NCBI RefSeq assembly: GCF_933775445.1
Contig: NC_065872.1
Location: 2,666,001-2,730,000 of the forward strand
DNA from: Argentina anserina
Lineage: Eukaryota; Streptophyta; Magnoliopsida; Rosales; Rosaceae
Reading direction: 5' to 3'
DNA length: 64,000 bases
Shown: positions 50,033 to 62,428 of the stretch, one piece after another
Position numbering within the stretch: the first letter of the stretch is position 1
Layout of the letters: every line of letters starts with the position of its first letter
Translations under genes and position numbers: made by a program
The notes under the pieces: generated by a model
The model's database searches: none
Seen by the model: the letters and a program-made list of their open reading frames with translations, nothing else
Told to the model about the DNA's origin: nothing

Positions 50033-50072
50033 GGTATTAAATGTCTTTGTACTTTACTTATGTTACTCTATA

Positions 50073-50478
50073 TATAGTCTCTATTCAGAGTGAAGCTTCA
50101 CTATGAAATTTCAGAATGAAGTTCTAATTTTAGCACACTTTTCGGTCAAATTTTTTCAGCATAAGCGATTCAATATTTATGTATGCTATTCAAGATCATA
50201 TATACAAAATTTCATCTAATTCGGACATCGTTAAAGTATTGAAATTAGATTAAATCAATGAATGAATTAAAACTATTCAACGTGAACCGTTCGTGTAAAT
50301 CTCAATTTTAAAATCTCAAATCATTATCAAATTGGATGAAACTTTATAGAGATGATCTTGAATAGCATACCTAAATATTGAATCGCTTATGCTGAAAAAA
50401 TTTGACCGAAAAGTGTGCCAAAATTGAAACTTTACTCTGAAATTTCAGAGTGAAGCTTCACTCTGGATAGGGACTATA
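50073..50478. mobile_element. Foldback MITE with TA-rich flanks
   Basis: Left end TATAGTCTCTATTCAGAGTG and right end (minus strand) TATAGTCCCTATCCAGAGTG continue into long inverted arms (GAAGCTTCACT, TTCGGTCAAATTTTTTCAGC, TTCAATATTTA). Arms of about 150 bases flank a short unpaired centre near 50230-50330. It sits in TATA sequence, compatible with a TA target. A degraded relative lies at 51379-51556. Confidence 0.8.
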
Positions 50479-50487
50479 TATATATAT

Positions 50488-50686
50488 ATTATAACGTATA
50501 GATCATCTCCAAAAAATTTCAGCCGATTTCATGATCGTTAAGGTATCGAACTAATCAAAACCAATGGACGTATTGAATTTGCCGAACCTGAACCGTTCAT
50601 ATTTTGAGTAGAAAATCAAAGTTATGAGTACCTTAACGGTGATGGAATCGGCTGAAATTTTGTGGAGATGATCTATACGTTATAAT
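50488..50686. repeat. Second short inverted repeat, 57-base arms
   Basis: ATTATAACGTATAGATCATC at 50488 opens an arm of about 57 bases ending GTTAAGGTA. Its complement runs from about 50630 to 50686 with four or so mismatches. The spacer is about 85 bases with a further partial symmetry (GAACCGTTCATATTT). It is probably another MITE, directly adjacent to the previous one. Confidence 0.75.
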
Positions 50687-50791
50687 TTAGATATTTGACT
50701 GTGGAGACGTGAAAACTCGATCGAAAAATCGGTCAAAAATGAAAATCCGTAACTTAAGCTAAAATAAGGACCTCCTTACTTAAAAAGCCCA

Positions 50792-50826
<35 letters not shown>
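50792..50826. repeat. (TA)n microsatellite
   Basis: Uninterrupted TATATA run between two transposon-derived segments. Confidence 0.9.
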
Positions 50827-50827
<1 letters not shown>

Positions 50828-51378
50828 CTCTTTTAGATTATTTGTACTAGTTGCTAAAAAAAAGATTATTCGTACTAGCATGAGTAGCAATGTAGCATTA
50901 TGACGACCTGCGTAATAAGCGTGGAAAAAATTGTACATGATGTCAAGATCGATGAATACACATTTGCAAATTTCCGCAATTAATCCCACGTCTTTCTCTG
51001 TTAAACTTTTTATTTTTCTTTTTCTTTTCTTTTTCTCTTATTTTTTTATACATATTTACTATAAGTCTATAACCATTCCTCTTACTGTATATTTGGTAGT
51101 TCACTTTTTTGTGAAATTTTAAGGTGCCAGATTTATAAAGGTATCTTCGTTGTAGTTAATAACTTGATACTCATTAGAAGCTTGTCAATGCAGCATCCTT
51201 TTCCGTTTTCAGAGTGGACTTGTAAATGATTTGGCCACCACCGGATGATATTGATTATCAAATGCATGACGAAACTTTGTTTGAATTGTATATCCAAAGA
51301 TAAAATAGGAAGACATTTATGTAACCCACAAATTGTTTAAAGCTTACTTCCAATAATACCTACATCTTATATATACAG

Positions 51379-51556
51379 TTCATATACAGTGAACTTTCAC
51401 TCTGAATGAGACTTTGTAAAGATGATTTTGAATAACATACCTAAATATTGAATCACTTGTGATAAAAAAAATTGAGCGAAAAGTATGATAAAATTGGAAC
51501 TTCACTATGTAATTTCAAAGTAAATGTTCACTCTAAATATAAATTATATATATAAA
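51379..51556. mobile_element. Degraded relative of the 50073-50478 MITE
   Basis: It carries in the same order TTTTGAATAACATACC(T)AAATATTGAATCACTT, AAAATTGAGCGAAAAGTATG and CACTATGTAATTTCAAAGT, matching the right half of the 50-kb MITE with substitutions. The left half is missing or unrecognisable. Confidence 0.65.
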
Positions 51557-52627
51557 GTTACTGCTCCAATATTTAAAATTGACCTAAAATATGTCCCGTG
51601 TGAAAGTCTATGGTTTCAACTCTCAACACAAATACCCGACAGGGTGAAAAGCATATACATGAAATCGAAGAAGGCAATTCACAAAAACTAGCCTACAAAA
51701 CAAATTTATTCTTGCAAGAAATTGCACATATAAATAAATGGTAGAATATATTATCAATTTTGATATTTGTTTGTGTGCTAGCTGCCTAGCTCTTAGCTGC
51801 AAGATCGAGTTGTGTGATTGATATCCAATAACTAGTAACGTGACAATTGGAAGAAGAGTGTACACATCCTTTGCGGATTTGAATGCAAATTGGCACATTG
51901 ACTAATGGAAACTGTAAAACAGTTGTTGTCAAACTCTATCCAGCTTTAACGTACTAATTTTTTTTTAATCAAATGAAGTTAATTGAAAGATGAACAGTAC
52001 AAAGGGGATAGGATAAAAGACATGCCTCCTCCAGATTACATAAAATACAAAGAGAAAGAGCAAATTATCTTATAGGACTCCACAAGAAAAGTCTAATTCA
52101 ACTCAAAAAGAGGCAAACACAGCAACAGTAACAGGGGAGAAATAAGATAACAAACATACAAACAAACAAACACAATAATTAAAAGACAGAGAAACAAAAA
52201 AACATAACAAAACCAGCAGCAACATGAATTCGAGCACTGATGTTCAACGAAACCTTTTTACCGAAACCTCTGACGATCCAAACCATGAACTAGTTCAGTC
52301 AAAGAAACACAAAGAAGAACACAAAAAAAACCACAACATGGTGGATGAAGCTGCGACTTCCGGTGAAGAGAGAGAGAGCCACCAAGCACCGAAGCGACCT
52401 AGCACGCATCAAACCGATCGACAAAAATGCAAGAGAACTTTATTCAAACCAAGGAAAAAGGAAAAAGCCACAGTGTTTCTGATCACAAGGTTGAGGATGA
52501 AACAAAACCCAATCAAGGAATTAGATATGAACCTAATCCAAGGCTCCAACATAATTAAAGCCGTATCCGACTGAGGAGCAAGAGAGTCGCGTCGTCGAAC
52601 GCAGGATTTTTCGAGTGGAAAATGTTT
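51557..52627. other. Intergenic with one unclassified ORF
   Basis: The only notable ORF is 52224-52574 on the + strand (116 codons, Lys/Glu/His-rich, no domain I recognise). Around it are purine-rich, A-rich tracts. Its composition looks biased rather than conserved, and I do not claim it as a gene; it could be a decayed piece of a retroelement ORF. Confidence 0.25.
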
Positions 52628-53280
52628 TAGCGCCATAATATAGCGTCAGATCCGGCGCCGCAATCTTATATGGCGTGACAAGTCACCTTGTTATGTCAGC
52701 AATTATAATAATCACAAAATGTCATTTTTGAATAAAAATACAATCTTATCCTTATTAATCCAAAAGCTCTAGATTATTATAAAAAAATTGTATTTCTTTT
52801 TATATCATTTATTTTTTCAAAATGCTTTCAAAATGTAATAAAAAAATACGATATATATATAAAGTATGCTTGAAATATATATATATGGTGCTATTATGAT
52901 AACTGTATTAATTAATTATAGTCATTAATTAATCGTAAATATAAACTAATTAAATAAGAAAGTCATGAATATTGACATATTTGTCACTAGAAAAATTACC
53001 ATCGACATAATTGTATTAAATATGATATTAATTAAAATATGTATACTCTACAAAAAAATAGCATTTGTTACCTTACATATCTCCTTAAATTGATTATACC
53101 CTAATAAAAGAATATTCTCTTTCATAAAAAAAAACTAAAAGAATCTGACCAAAAGTTTTAATCTAAATATAAATGTTGTAGTTACCTTAAATCGTCTGAA
53201 ATTTAAATGTCTGACAATGTGACATGACATGCCACGTATGATTGTGGCGCTGGATTTGACAACATATTATAGCGCCCTAG
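52628..53280. mobile_element. Terminal inverted repeat element of about 650 bp
   Basis: Left end AGCGCCATAATATAGCGTCA... with GGCGCCGCAATCTTATATGGC is mirrored at the right end by AGGGCGCTATAATATGTTGT... with AGCGCCACAATCATACGTGGC read on the minus strand. The repeats are about 75 bases and imperfect. The core is very AT-rich with no ORF. No target duplication could be identified, so the superfamily is open (MULE-like is possible). Confidence 0.65.
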
Positions 53281-53972
53281 CACTCTTCTTTTAGAGTATG
53301 AGAAATTAAAAACAACGTACTAAAATTCGGTGAGTGTAACGTTTTCTATTCCTTTTTTATAAAATTAATTTTTGGTGAATGTTGTTATCACCCCTGTTGG
53401 CTAATATATATATGGTGTGTGTATAAAAATTTTAAATAACGCATATAATTTTTCAATAATGCAGTAGCTAGGGACCTGATAGATTTCGATGTCGGTCAAC
53501 TAGCTAATTAAAGATGCAGGCAAATTGGAGAACAAATTAGTGAATTACATTATACCTACAGGCAAATTGGAGCCTCCACCAAAGGCATGTGCCATTGCTT
53601 GCCTCCTAATACTAACATATAAAATTATTATCTAATTAGATGTGACATCCCTAAACTAAACTAATTAGATTTGATGTTCTTAATGTACATTCAAAGTTGA
53701 CTTAGTAAAGTTCAATGTACAACAGTAGTACGTAGACGTAGTGCTCATTATCAAATAAGATTGTTGCATTATTCAATTAAAGAATGATTGTGAGATCTGA
53801 ATCAGCCTGAAGCAAGAGGGATTGAGTAGAAGCAAATACGATTCATATTAAAATATAGAGATCTTCAATATGAAAATTACAATCTACGTATACAGAACTT
53901 GTTTAGGGGTTCATTCTCAAAAAAGAACTTGTTTAGGGGCTACTATACTCTCGACCGGATTAGGGCTAACAT
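53281..53972. other. Intergenic, nothing recognised
   Basis: AT-rich, no supported ORF. A short duplication (AAAGAACTTGTTTAGGGG and TAGAACTTGTTTAGGGG-like copies near 53896 and 53922) lies just beyond the stop of the RING gene. Confidence 0.4.
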
Positions 53973-54338
53973 TTACTGACGAGGATCGAAGATGGTAGAG
54001 CGGCATAGAGGGCAAGAGTTGGAGTGTGATAGCCACTTTGATATGCAAGTTTCATGATAGACATGGCCACAAGGGACTTGCTTACCTCGACAACCTGCTT
54101 CTTCTGCTCGGAAACCTTCCACACAGATTGAGCAAATCACACGGCCTTCAACTGCAGCAACGGTTGGCAAATTTGCCACCAAAACATCATGACCACCTCT
54201 ATCACTCTCCGACGACGTCCTTGCACTAGTTTGGTAGCCGGCTTCACTATGCGGCAGCGTCAGCCCGTCGTCTAGATCAAAGCACATATCGATTGCATAC
54301 GCCTCTGATAGAAATGAGCTTATGGACAAACTAGACAT
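53973..54338 (-). CDS. Second small RING-H2 zinc finger protein
   Basis: I place the start at the ATG at 54336-54338, giving 121 residues; the open frame extends further upstream only from a TTG, and that upstream part contains the likely TATA box. The RING-H2 finger lies near the C-terminus: CSIC, CGHVYHETC, then CPLC, with all eight ligands and the Trp (ISKWL) between His/Cys pairs. The N-terminal half is Ser-rich and acidic (CFDLDDG) with no membrane segment. Probable E3 ubiquitin ligase with unknown substrate; a paralogue-like partner of 48698-49147. Confidence 0.8.
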   Translation of the reverse strand: MSSLSISSFLSEAYAIDMCFDLDDGLTLPHSEAGYQTSARTSSESDRGGHDVLVANLPTVAAVEGRVICSICVEGFRAEEAGCRGKQVPCGHVYHETCISKWLSHSNSCPLCRSTIFDPRQ

Positions 54339-54430
54339 GGGAGAGTTGTGTATAGAGAGAGGGATAGAGGAGAGAGCTACAGAACGTAATTGAATGTTTG
54401 ATACGGTAGAGATGTCGAAGTCAAAAGCCA

Positions 54431-54437
54431 ATTTATA
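54431..54437 (-). promoter_or_regulatory. Probable TATA box of the second RING-H2 gene
   Basis: TATAAAT on the minus strand (GTGTATAAATTGG), about 95 bases upstream of the chosen ATG. Its position supports starting the protein at 54338 and not further upstream. Confidence 0.55.
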
Positions 54438-54438
54438 C

Positions 54439-56096
54439 ACACACAAGGAATGGGAGCTGTAAAGGCTCTTAAGTACATAGCCCCATTACATAGGAGGAGT
54501 CAAACCACACGAATAAGATCAGATCGATCAAGTTGTTTGGTTGGGGGGGGGTCAACTTGCAAGTTTCAACTACATCGTCTCTAATCTCTATAAAAGGACA
54601 AGACATCTTCGGCATGATCGAATTGGACCGTAATCTAATTAAAATGAAAATATGTGGAATAAAAGATGGAAGCTTCCATTCGTACATCTAAAAATGTTAT
54701 TTAGATCTCCGATTTATTTGAAAAATAACTAAAATGCTATTTTAGACTTCCCTAATTTTCCAAAATGTCCATAGTCCAATAAGATTAATAAAACTCTGTT
54801 TTTTTCTTCAAAAATTCATTCAAACCTATTATAATTCAATTGATTCAAATCTATTATAACTATATCGAGTCGCTGAAACTTAAATAGAATCACTGTATAA
54901 TAAAATTTATATACAATTCATAACAACAAACGAGCAGATCATAATAAACTAGAAGAATAAAAAACTAAAAATTTTAAAAATAAACATTTAAAAGTGAGAT
55001 AATATATGTGAATTATTAAAAACGATAATATCATTGTTTAACTAAATCATCATTCGTTTGAAATAATTATTGTAAGAAAAAAAATTGAGAAATCAAATGT
55101 ATTGTATTAAATTATTTATTTTTTTATTATTATATTTATCTGTATTGGTAATTTCGTATATGTTGACAAAGTCAATATTAACTTAGAAAATGTAGAAAAT
55201 CGAAATGTTATTTTTAGAGTTATAAATAGAAGCTCACATAAGAGAGATGAGTCAAAGTGAAAAACATAGTTCTTTCCCACACTGTTTTAACTTTTAAGAT
55301 ACTGCGTACTGTATTCATATGGTTAAAGACCCAGTCAGACTAAGCTAGCTCTACAATCCGGCCCATAATGCAGAATGATCCCAACAATACTTGGGTCGCA
55401 CATGGTTTTCTTCAATCGGGGAAAGCTTAATTGGGCTACAAACCCAAGATCAAATATGTACTTACCAAAATGGCCCAATTAAGTGAGTTAAATAACACAA
55501 CCTGTTGATACCATGTACAATACACAATGCCAAGCATAAGTATACACCCCTAGACCAACACTTGGGTTACCGTCCTGTGCCACATCCGGAAGCCACTTTC
55601 TCATGCTCCACAATAAAGTTCAAGAGTAGTGAATATGTGTACTTTGTTTGACATTGGAAACAAGGATTGTGAGAAAGCTTTCCTTAACTATAAAATGAGA
55701 ACTTCCCTTAGATAGAAAGAGGCTCAAACCTTAGATATTTCTACTCACCGAAATTCAGTTCTTTTTGAGCCTATATAAATGCATACTATGAGAAGTAAGA
55801 CAACCATAATTAAATGTGGTTAAAAAACGTGAAAACTTGTATTGTGCGACTTATACGAAGTAAAAGTCGAAAGAGATAAAATAATTACGATAAAAAGGAT
55901 AAAATAATTATGGACTAAAAAATGTTCAACCGGTCAGTAACTGGTCCAAGAAATTGTTCAATCACATTTAGATGGACATGGATCCTCTCCTTACCTCATT
56001 TTTCACCTGACCTACCTGACCTAATAGGAGATGATGACATGTGAAAACAAAACAGATATGATGGTGTACACAACAATTGAAATGTTTATCTCGCTT
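54439..56096. other. AT-rich intergenic DNA, nothing recognised
   Basis: No ORF with support on either strand. A G-run of nine bases occurs near 54542-54550. No inverted or direct repeat large enough to name was seen up to the LTR at 56097. Confidence 0.4.
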
Positions 56097-56291
56097 TGTT
56101 ACAGAAGAATGTAATAAGTATCAAAATAGGAGAAACATCACATTTATTCATTGATAAGAGAGCCTTTATATAGGCCTTACATTGAGTATCTCATAGATTT
56201 ATGGATTATATATCATTTCTTATCTAGACTAACATATACTAATTAGGACAAGATACACCAGAAGATTACAGAGAGTAATTCTCCTACAACA
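56097..56291 (-). repeat. 3' LTR of the minus-strand retrotransposon
   Basis: 195 bp, TGTTACAGAAGAATGTAATA at one end and CTCCTACAACA at the other, so TG...CA ends. It shares ATTTATTCATTGATA, CTTTATATAGG and GATTACAGAGAGTAATTCTC with the other LTR. Confidence 0.8.
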
Positions 56292-59200
56292 CTCCTCCTT
56301 GTATCGCGATCCTAATGCGTCATGATGCATAACCGTTGCCTTGGTAAAAACTTTGCCAAGCAAAATAAAAACCTCTTAGGTAAAATAAAAAGCTTGGTCG
56401 AAGGGAAAAAAAGCACAACGCACCAACTATAATTGAAGATAACATGTGGTATAGACTCTCCTTGAAGTCTACGAAACAACTTTCGTTGATCAGTAACTCA
56501 ATATCGGAGTTTAAATAGATAATGTATACAAACGCTCTTCACATTCTTCAAAAGTAGCAATGGATCAATGGTTTGAATATCAAATCTCGCCAAAACATTC
56601 TTAAATCAAACATGTACATTTATCCGTACATGGATCAAAAGAAAGAGAATTGCATGACAACTCAAAATAAGAGTTTGCAATGAAAAACAGATTCACGTGT
56701 GGTATGACATTCACACATTTAAATAGTCATAACTTCTTCGATACAATAGGTATGGATGAACGGTAAAAAGTTCAGAAATTTAGACACCCGTGGATTTCCA
56801 TTAATATGTGGTTCACAACCTAGTTCGTTCGGAGCTGATCACAAAGCTCTGTCAAAGTTGACTCAGCTACATGTTCCTGACAGATCCGTCCTATTTTACT
56901 AAAATAGCTAAAACTCACTCAATATAATAGATATGGTCAAATGGTAGTGTCCCTGGAAAGTAGACACATATAGTTTTCCAGTGATACTAAATTCACTATT
57001 TTTCCAATGAGTGAGCTGCCTTATAGGTCCCGTGGAAGTTGACTTACAAATGTGAGCAGATTCTGACATCACTTAATTAAAGTGTCTTTGTGTTGGGATA
57101 TAAGAATGTCATAAATGTGTTGTGCTCAATCATTGACATATGTGTGGGCATACTCAGCCATCATCTTGGCTTTATGAGTTTAAACCGAATGAGATGTCGA
57201 ATCAAGTATAATACAGCAAGTACATGCATACACATATCGTATTTAAATGTGGAGAGTTTCATCTCTTAAGATTTATCATCGCTCATACAGCAGAAACACG
57301 TCTTCTCATGACTTTGACTGATTCATGGAATACTTGTAGGCATTAGTTTAATGTCCTTGTTGCATTTAGCCAAACGATGATTAACATCATCAATACCGGT
57401 CATCACTTTTGAGACCTAGTATTCACAGCATCCTTTCATTCTTAAGTTTGGGTCAGTGATAGATCTTAGCTCATCAAGAGTAATCAAGTTAGCGCGCTCC
57501 GTAGTCTAGAGTTGAGTAGGTGAAAACCAATATATCCAAGATATTTATCTACATCTCTTATCTTAGTCTCAATAGAGATAATTTTTGACCACAAGATGCA
57601 AATTCAGTTGTTTGGAAACCACCTAACTGATAAGGTAGTGGAGTGCAACGACATCCATTATGAGAGCAAACATTCTCATATTTGATTACATGGCGTTTTG
57701 TTACAGAGTTTGCGTCATAAGATGAGTCTAAACTCTTCTCTTTCTCATTATGCCTAATAAATGTATAACTGATAAGATTTACACTTGCAGCATTGACATT
57801 ACCTGACCAAGTACCTATCTTTTTGTTTAAACTGGATCCTACGGTTTTTCTGGACAGCGACAATGGCAACTCGGTCACTTACCGGCCTGACATTTCCATC
57901 TAAACCTACCGAAATAGCACTTTCTATGTATGCCAAACTACAATGTTGGAATTTTACTTCAACAGAGTATGCATGTATGGTTTGACATCAAAATCTTTCA
58001 ACATCGTCATTTATCGAGATCTCTCTTTGGATTGGTATTGACATTGAGGCATCCCCACCATCATCCAAGAAAATAGGTGAATGAGTATCATTGATCATAG
58101 ATCAAGTTGTGCCATAACTTGCATTCATCAAGTGTAATCGAACCAAGTGGTATCTCTACACTTTCGTGAGAGCCACGCCTAATGACACTATCTACCACAT
58201 TTGTGGAGTCACCACGTTACCAACAAAGAGTGACTACATGTTTATTTGTTGGACATCAATCCTTACATGCATAGTTGCAGCATGTATATCTGATCTCGTC
58301 ACTTCAATTTATGAGACTTAGTAAGAACATAATGAGACACAGTGAGACAAACCACGACAAAACCAAGCTGTTTAACTTGAAAAACTTGTTTTTCTCTCCC
58401 CATAAATGACGGAGAACGACTCATCAAAAGTGACTAAACAAGATCGCATGTTAATATCGTTATATAAGCAGACATAGGTGGAAGCTCATGTCTTAGTCAA
58501 AGACAACATTCAACATCAAATAACCAATTATTATGCGCTTGTGGAGGCGCAATTTGACACATAAACTATATGGACGAGAAACTGTTAACATAATCCGTTA
58601 ACAACCATGCATATCATTAGGTTTGAAACACTAACATGCTAACCGTTACAATCGTAACTTCAATAATGATTATATAGATATATATCGTAAAACAAGACAC
58701 GCTACAAGTCGTAACTTATGGTTTGAAAACATTGGTTTATTGTTGGAACCATGGTACCAACTAAAATATATCACGGTTGACTCATGCGCACATCCACAAC
58801 CAACACCGAAGCTCTGTTTTACATTTTCTTGAATGATTCACTGACTTTCCGAACCTCAAATGCTACCAAATTTTTGAAGCAAGTAAACATGAGTGTTAAG
58901 AATTCAATTCGTCGGCCTCACTGCCGGAACCGGTCGGAGAAGCACCAAACCGGCCAGAATACTCACCAGAGGTCAGTGACCTCTTATGTCAAGTTGTTCA
59001 CCATGTTACAGATCTCCAAATGGGCTCAAAATTTGTGAGTAGGCAGCCTTGGATGTTAGACATCAGTGGCCACAAATAGCATCCCAATAGCCAACCTAAA
59101 ATTAGGTAAACCGGTTCTCACAATGACAAGTCCGCAATCTGGAAATTCTGAATTTTTTAGGCTTTTCACACTTTTTGTCATTGTTTGTGTGCTCCATAAC

Positions 59201-62200
59201 ATCAACGTGTTATGGCTTGAGTTTAACAATGATATATGTATCACCACAATATATTTTATTCTCAAAGTGAATCATAATAAGCCAATTTAGGCTTCCATCT
59301 TATATTTCATTCTCTTTAGGGTAGAATAGTGCTACTCCTAAATTTTGTTAAAGAATAGGCATGGCGATTGAACATAGTCAATGAAAGATTATAGAGGGGG
59401 TTTATACACTTTCTAACGCATTGATTACAGCTCCATTACTTTGGAGGAATTTTATTGATCCGTATAACTTCTTTGCTAAAAAAAATAGCATATACAAGTC
59501 ATCGATTCATTATTCTGAATCATAGTATCATGAAAGAATACAATTCACACTATTTAGACTCTTGAGATGCGCTCCGCCATTAGAAGCGACACATAAGAAC
59601 TCTTTCAAAATGAGTGTTTAGGTGATACATGTTGGCACAAATATTTCATTCAAATAGCTTATCGTCTCACAAATATCATGGTTCCGTTGTTAATTCATCA
59701 ACGTAGACAACTATTATGACAAAAACCAATTCATAGGTTTAATTGTTCTCTTGATGCATAAAAGCATGTGACTTAAATCATAATATCATATGACATTTAA
59801 ACTTGAGCATTTAAACCGCTCGTGATTATATGTGATGATCTAGTCATCGTAGTCACAATTGATTAAAATACTAAATCTATTAATAGCTTTCTTTTAACTA
59901 TGCACTCAACGTCTCTTTAACATATTCATAAACAAGAATATAGAGACAAATAGTCTTATGTTAAGATATATAAACATCACAATATAAAGCTCGGCAAGTG
60001 CACTGATATAGTCTCAAATGGTCGTCGCTTAACGTTACTTAAGGGTTTTAGACTCTCAAACGTCATTTACGAGTGATTTTGACATACAAATATCATGCAT
60101 ATATACCATAGATTCAAATACAAGGGTTGGTGTTGCCTATGCATACCTAAAAAGGTTGTCGATGTCAAATAAATAACCAAAAAAGCTAGGAGTACGTGAG
60201 GAGGCCATGCGGGAGAGGCTGCGGGTGCTTGTGAGGGGCTGCCGAGGAGGGTTGATTGGCCGAGCTAAGTGCTCAGCTACTTTTTTATGTCATTAGGGGT
60301 AAAATCGGATCGTGGATGGAGCATCTCTCCCGAAGCCAAGGCCATCTCGCAAAACTTATTATAACTTTGTGATTCCCCCTAATCTTTCGAGCGTTAGTTC
60401 AATTCGAACTTTGTGGAAACATCACCATATTTTAAACCCGGTGGAACATAGAGTGCATTATATGGCGTGTAATAATACAAATCATCATCAAAACAAGGTG
60501 GAAACATGTCATAACAAGACATCGATCATGGCTTCAATATGCCAACAAGGTATAAGTATGCTACAACAAATATTTCGGGTTTTAAATAAAGCCGAGAGAA
60601 AATGTTCATGGCTCGGAGTCCTTCAGCGTTTTGCAATGCTAAGTTGCAAAGTGTTGATCAAAATCAAATACATGATAACCTAATCAAATAATGATGACCT
60701 AATCCGTCAAAAACATATGTATATAACAACATCAAGAATCATATAATTGTGCATTGTGCCACACAAAGATCATGTAAGCCTTACTAATGCCATAATAAAA
60801 AATGTGGTCTTATGTAGGTAGTGTCATGTAGTATGTAATGCATTACATTGCATTAATAAATATCTTTTGGTAATTAAACCATATATATTTCGTTTCCTTG
60901 AATAATTTTAGATCATTTGAGAGTAATGTCAACAATTGGATTGAGATATTGACCATGAAATCAATTCAAAGTGTAATGACTAAGTAATTATAGTCACACT
61001 TGTGTGGTGAATACATTCACAAAAACTTAGAAAAATAACCGCAATGTAGTCATTCAGACTATTAACCGAAACTTGATGCTTCATTATTTTCTTTTAATAA
61101 CCGCAATGTATAATTGCTTTTGTAATCCGTAATAGTGAGAAGATATTATCATGTTCTTCCATATAATGAGTGTCTTTGTTCAAGAGCTTCTCATATCTAG
61201 CTCTTTTTACATTTTGACCATAATGTTTATGTCTTTCAATGAAAATGATGTTACACCAAAAGAAATTAATCTAACCTAGGTGCATAAACGCATCTAATAT
61301 GAATATACCAATTTTCAGGCGCATGTTACGGTCAACAAGAGGGAAGATTCATTAGTATCAATATCCGATACAACTTCCAAGTACTGAATTGTAGGTCAAG
61401 TCCCAAAGTATGGTAACTCAATTCAATAAACCATGGCAAATTCCGTCACAATGGTATAAGTGACATTTTTGTCATAAATCAATGGTATAAGCGACAATTT
61501 CTGTCGCAAACCGATGTTTGTCCCCTTTTTTCCAAACTTGTAGCTACACATAATTACTATGGATGGTAACAACGGCACTCCAGCAGAGAAGCGAAACAAT
61601 CAGGTTGAAAATGAAAAGGAGGTTGAAATTCCTTTCAAACCGAGTCGGGTTGGACTATGAGATTCGGGTCGAGCTCGCTAGGTTTGCAGAGTAGGGGCCG
61701 CATCGGTGGGTCTTTCAATGAATAGAGGTGATGGCGCCGAAGACTGGGTCGCCGAGTTGGCAGACGTCGACCATGGTCGTCATCAAAAGGGTAGGCATCG
61801 TCAGCATTGTCGGGACCGGGTCGAACGAGCAGGGTCTTGGGGCTGGGGCAGCCGCGTGCAGAGGCCAAAATTCTGGGTCGCAAGGCGGAGGCCCAACGTT
61901 AAGGCAGCCTCGTCAGTGTAAGGTTGGCATGCGCGGTGGAAGGACGTCGGTACTGGGCAACATCTATGGTTGCCGGAGGGGTCGATCTCCACATATCGGA
62001 GAAGAAAGTGGGGTGCCCAAATAAGATTTCTGGGTGCCCTATCCAGATTGATTTTCTGGTTTTTTTTGTATTTTTTGAATTTTTTTTTTCAGCATAACAA
62101 TTTTTTTCAATAATCTTTTGCCGAATTTTTTATGGTAGAAGGAATTTTTCCGTCTTCTTCTGCCGAATTATTTTTATGGTAGAAGGAATTTTTTTTCTGA

Positions 62201-62252
62201 AATTAGGGTTATAAACCTATGAATTCATGGTTATAACTACGTGCTAATAACA

Positions 62253-62428
62253 TGTTGTAGAAGAATGTAATACGCATCAGAATAAGAGAATAATCATTTT
62301 TATTTATTGATAATAGAGTCTTTATATAGTCATTACATTGAATATTCCGTATATTTATGAATTATATATCATATACTAATTAAGACAATATACACTATAA
62401 GATTACAAAAAGTAATTCTCATGCAACA
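62253..62428 (-). repeat. 5' LTR of the minus-strand retrotransposon
   Basis: 176 bp, TGTTGTAGAAGAATGTAATA to TCATGCAACA, homologous to 56097-56291 with many substitutions and some 20 bases of deletions. The divergence between the two LTRs indicates an old insertion. Confidence 0.8.

Larger units (their letters stand above)
56097..62428 (-). mobile_element. Decayed LTR retrotransposon, probably copia-type
   Basis: Two LTR copies (56097-56291 and 62253-62428) enclose about 6 kb. On the minus strand a polypurine tract (ACAAGGAGGAG) precedes the LTR at 56291, and a primer-binding-site-like TGTTATTAGCAC follows the LTR at 62253, fixing the orientation. Flanks CGCTT (56092-56096) and CTCTT (62429-62433) may be a mutated 5-bp duplication. 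No intact gag or pol frame survives; most internal frames are under 125 codons and show no catalytic motif I trust. The stretch 61650-62030 is GC-rich like a leader. It may be a deletion derivative with only non-coding parts kept. Confidence 0.75.

Noticed and set aside
52224..52574. 116-codon Lys/Glu-rich ORF as a gene
   Set aside because: No recognised domain, no splice or promoter evidence, and biased A-rich composition; listed only as an unclassified ORF.
54339..54446. N-terminal extension of the second RING-H2 protein
   Set aside because: It would need a TTG start and would translate through the TATA-like TATAAAT; the internal ATG at 54338 is better.
57558..57878. Minus-strand ORF as a copia gag zinc knuckle
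   Set aside because: Cys and His spacing does not fit CX2CX4HX4C without assuming frameshifts, and its position near the 3' LTR is wrong for gag.
60312..60683. 123-codon + strand ORF inside the LTR element
   Set aside because: It lies antisense to the element, with no family resemblance; probably chance.
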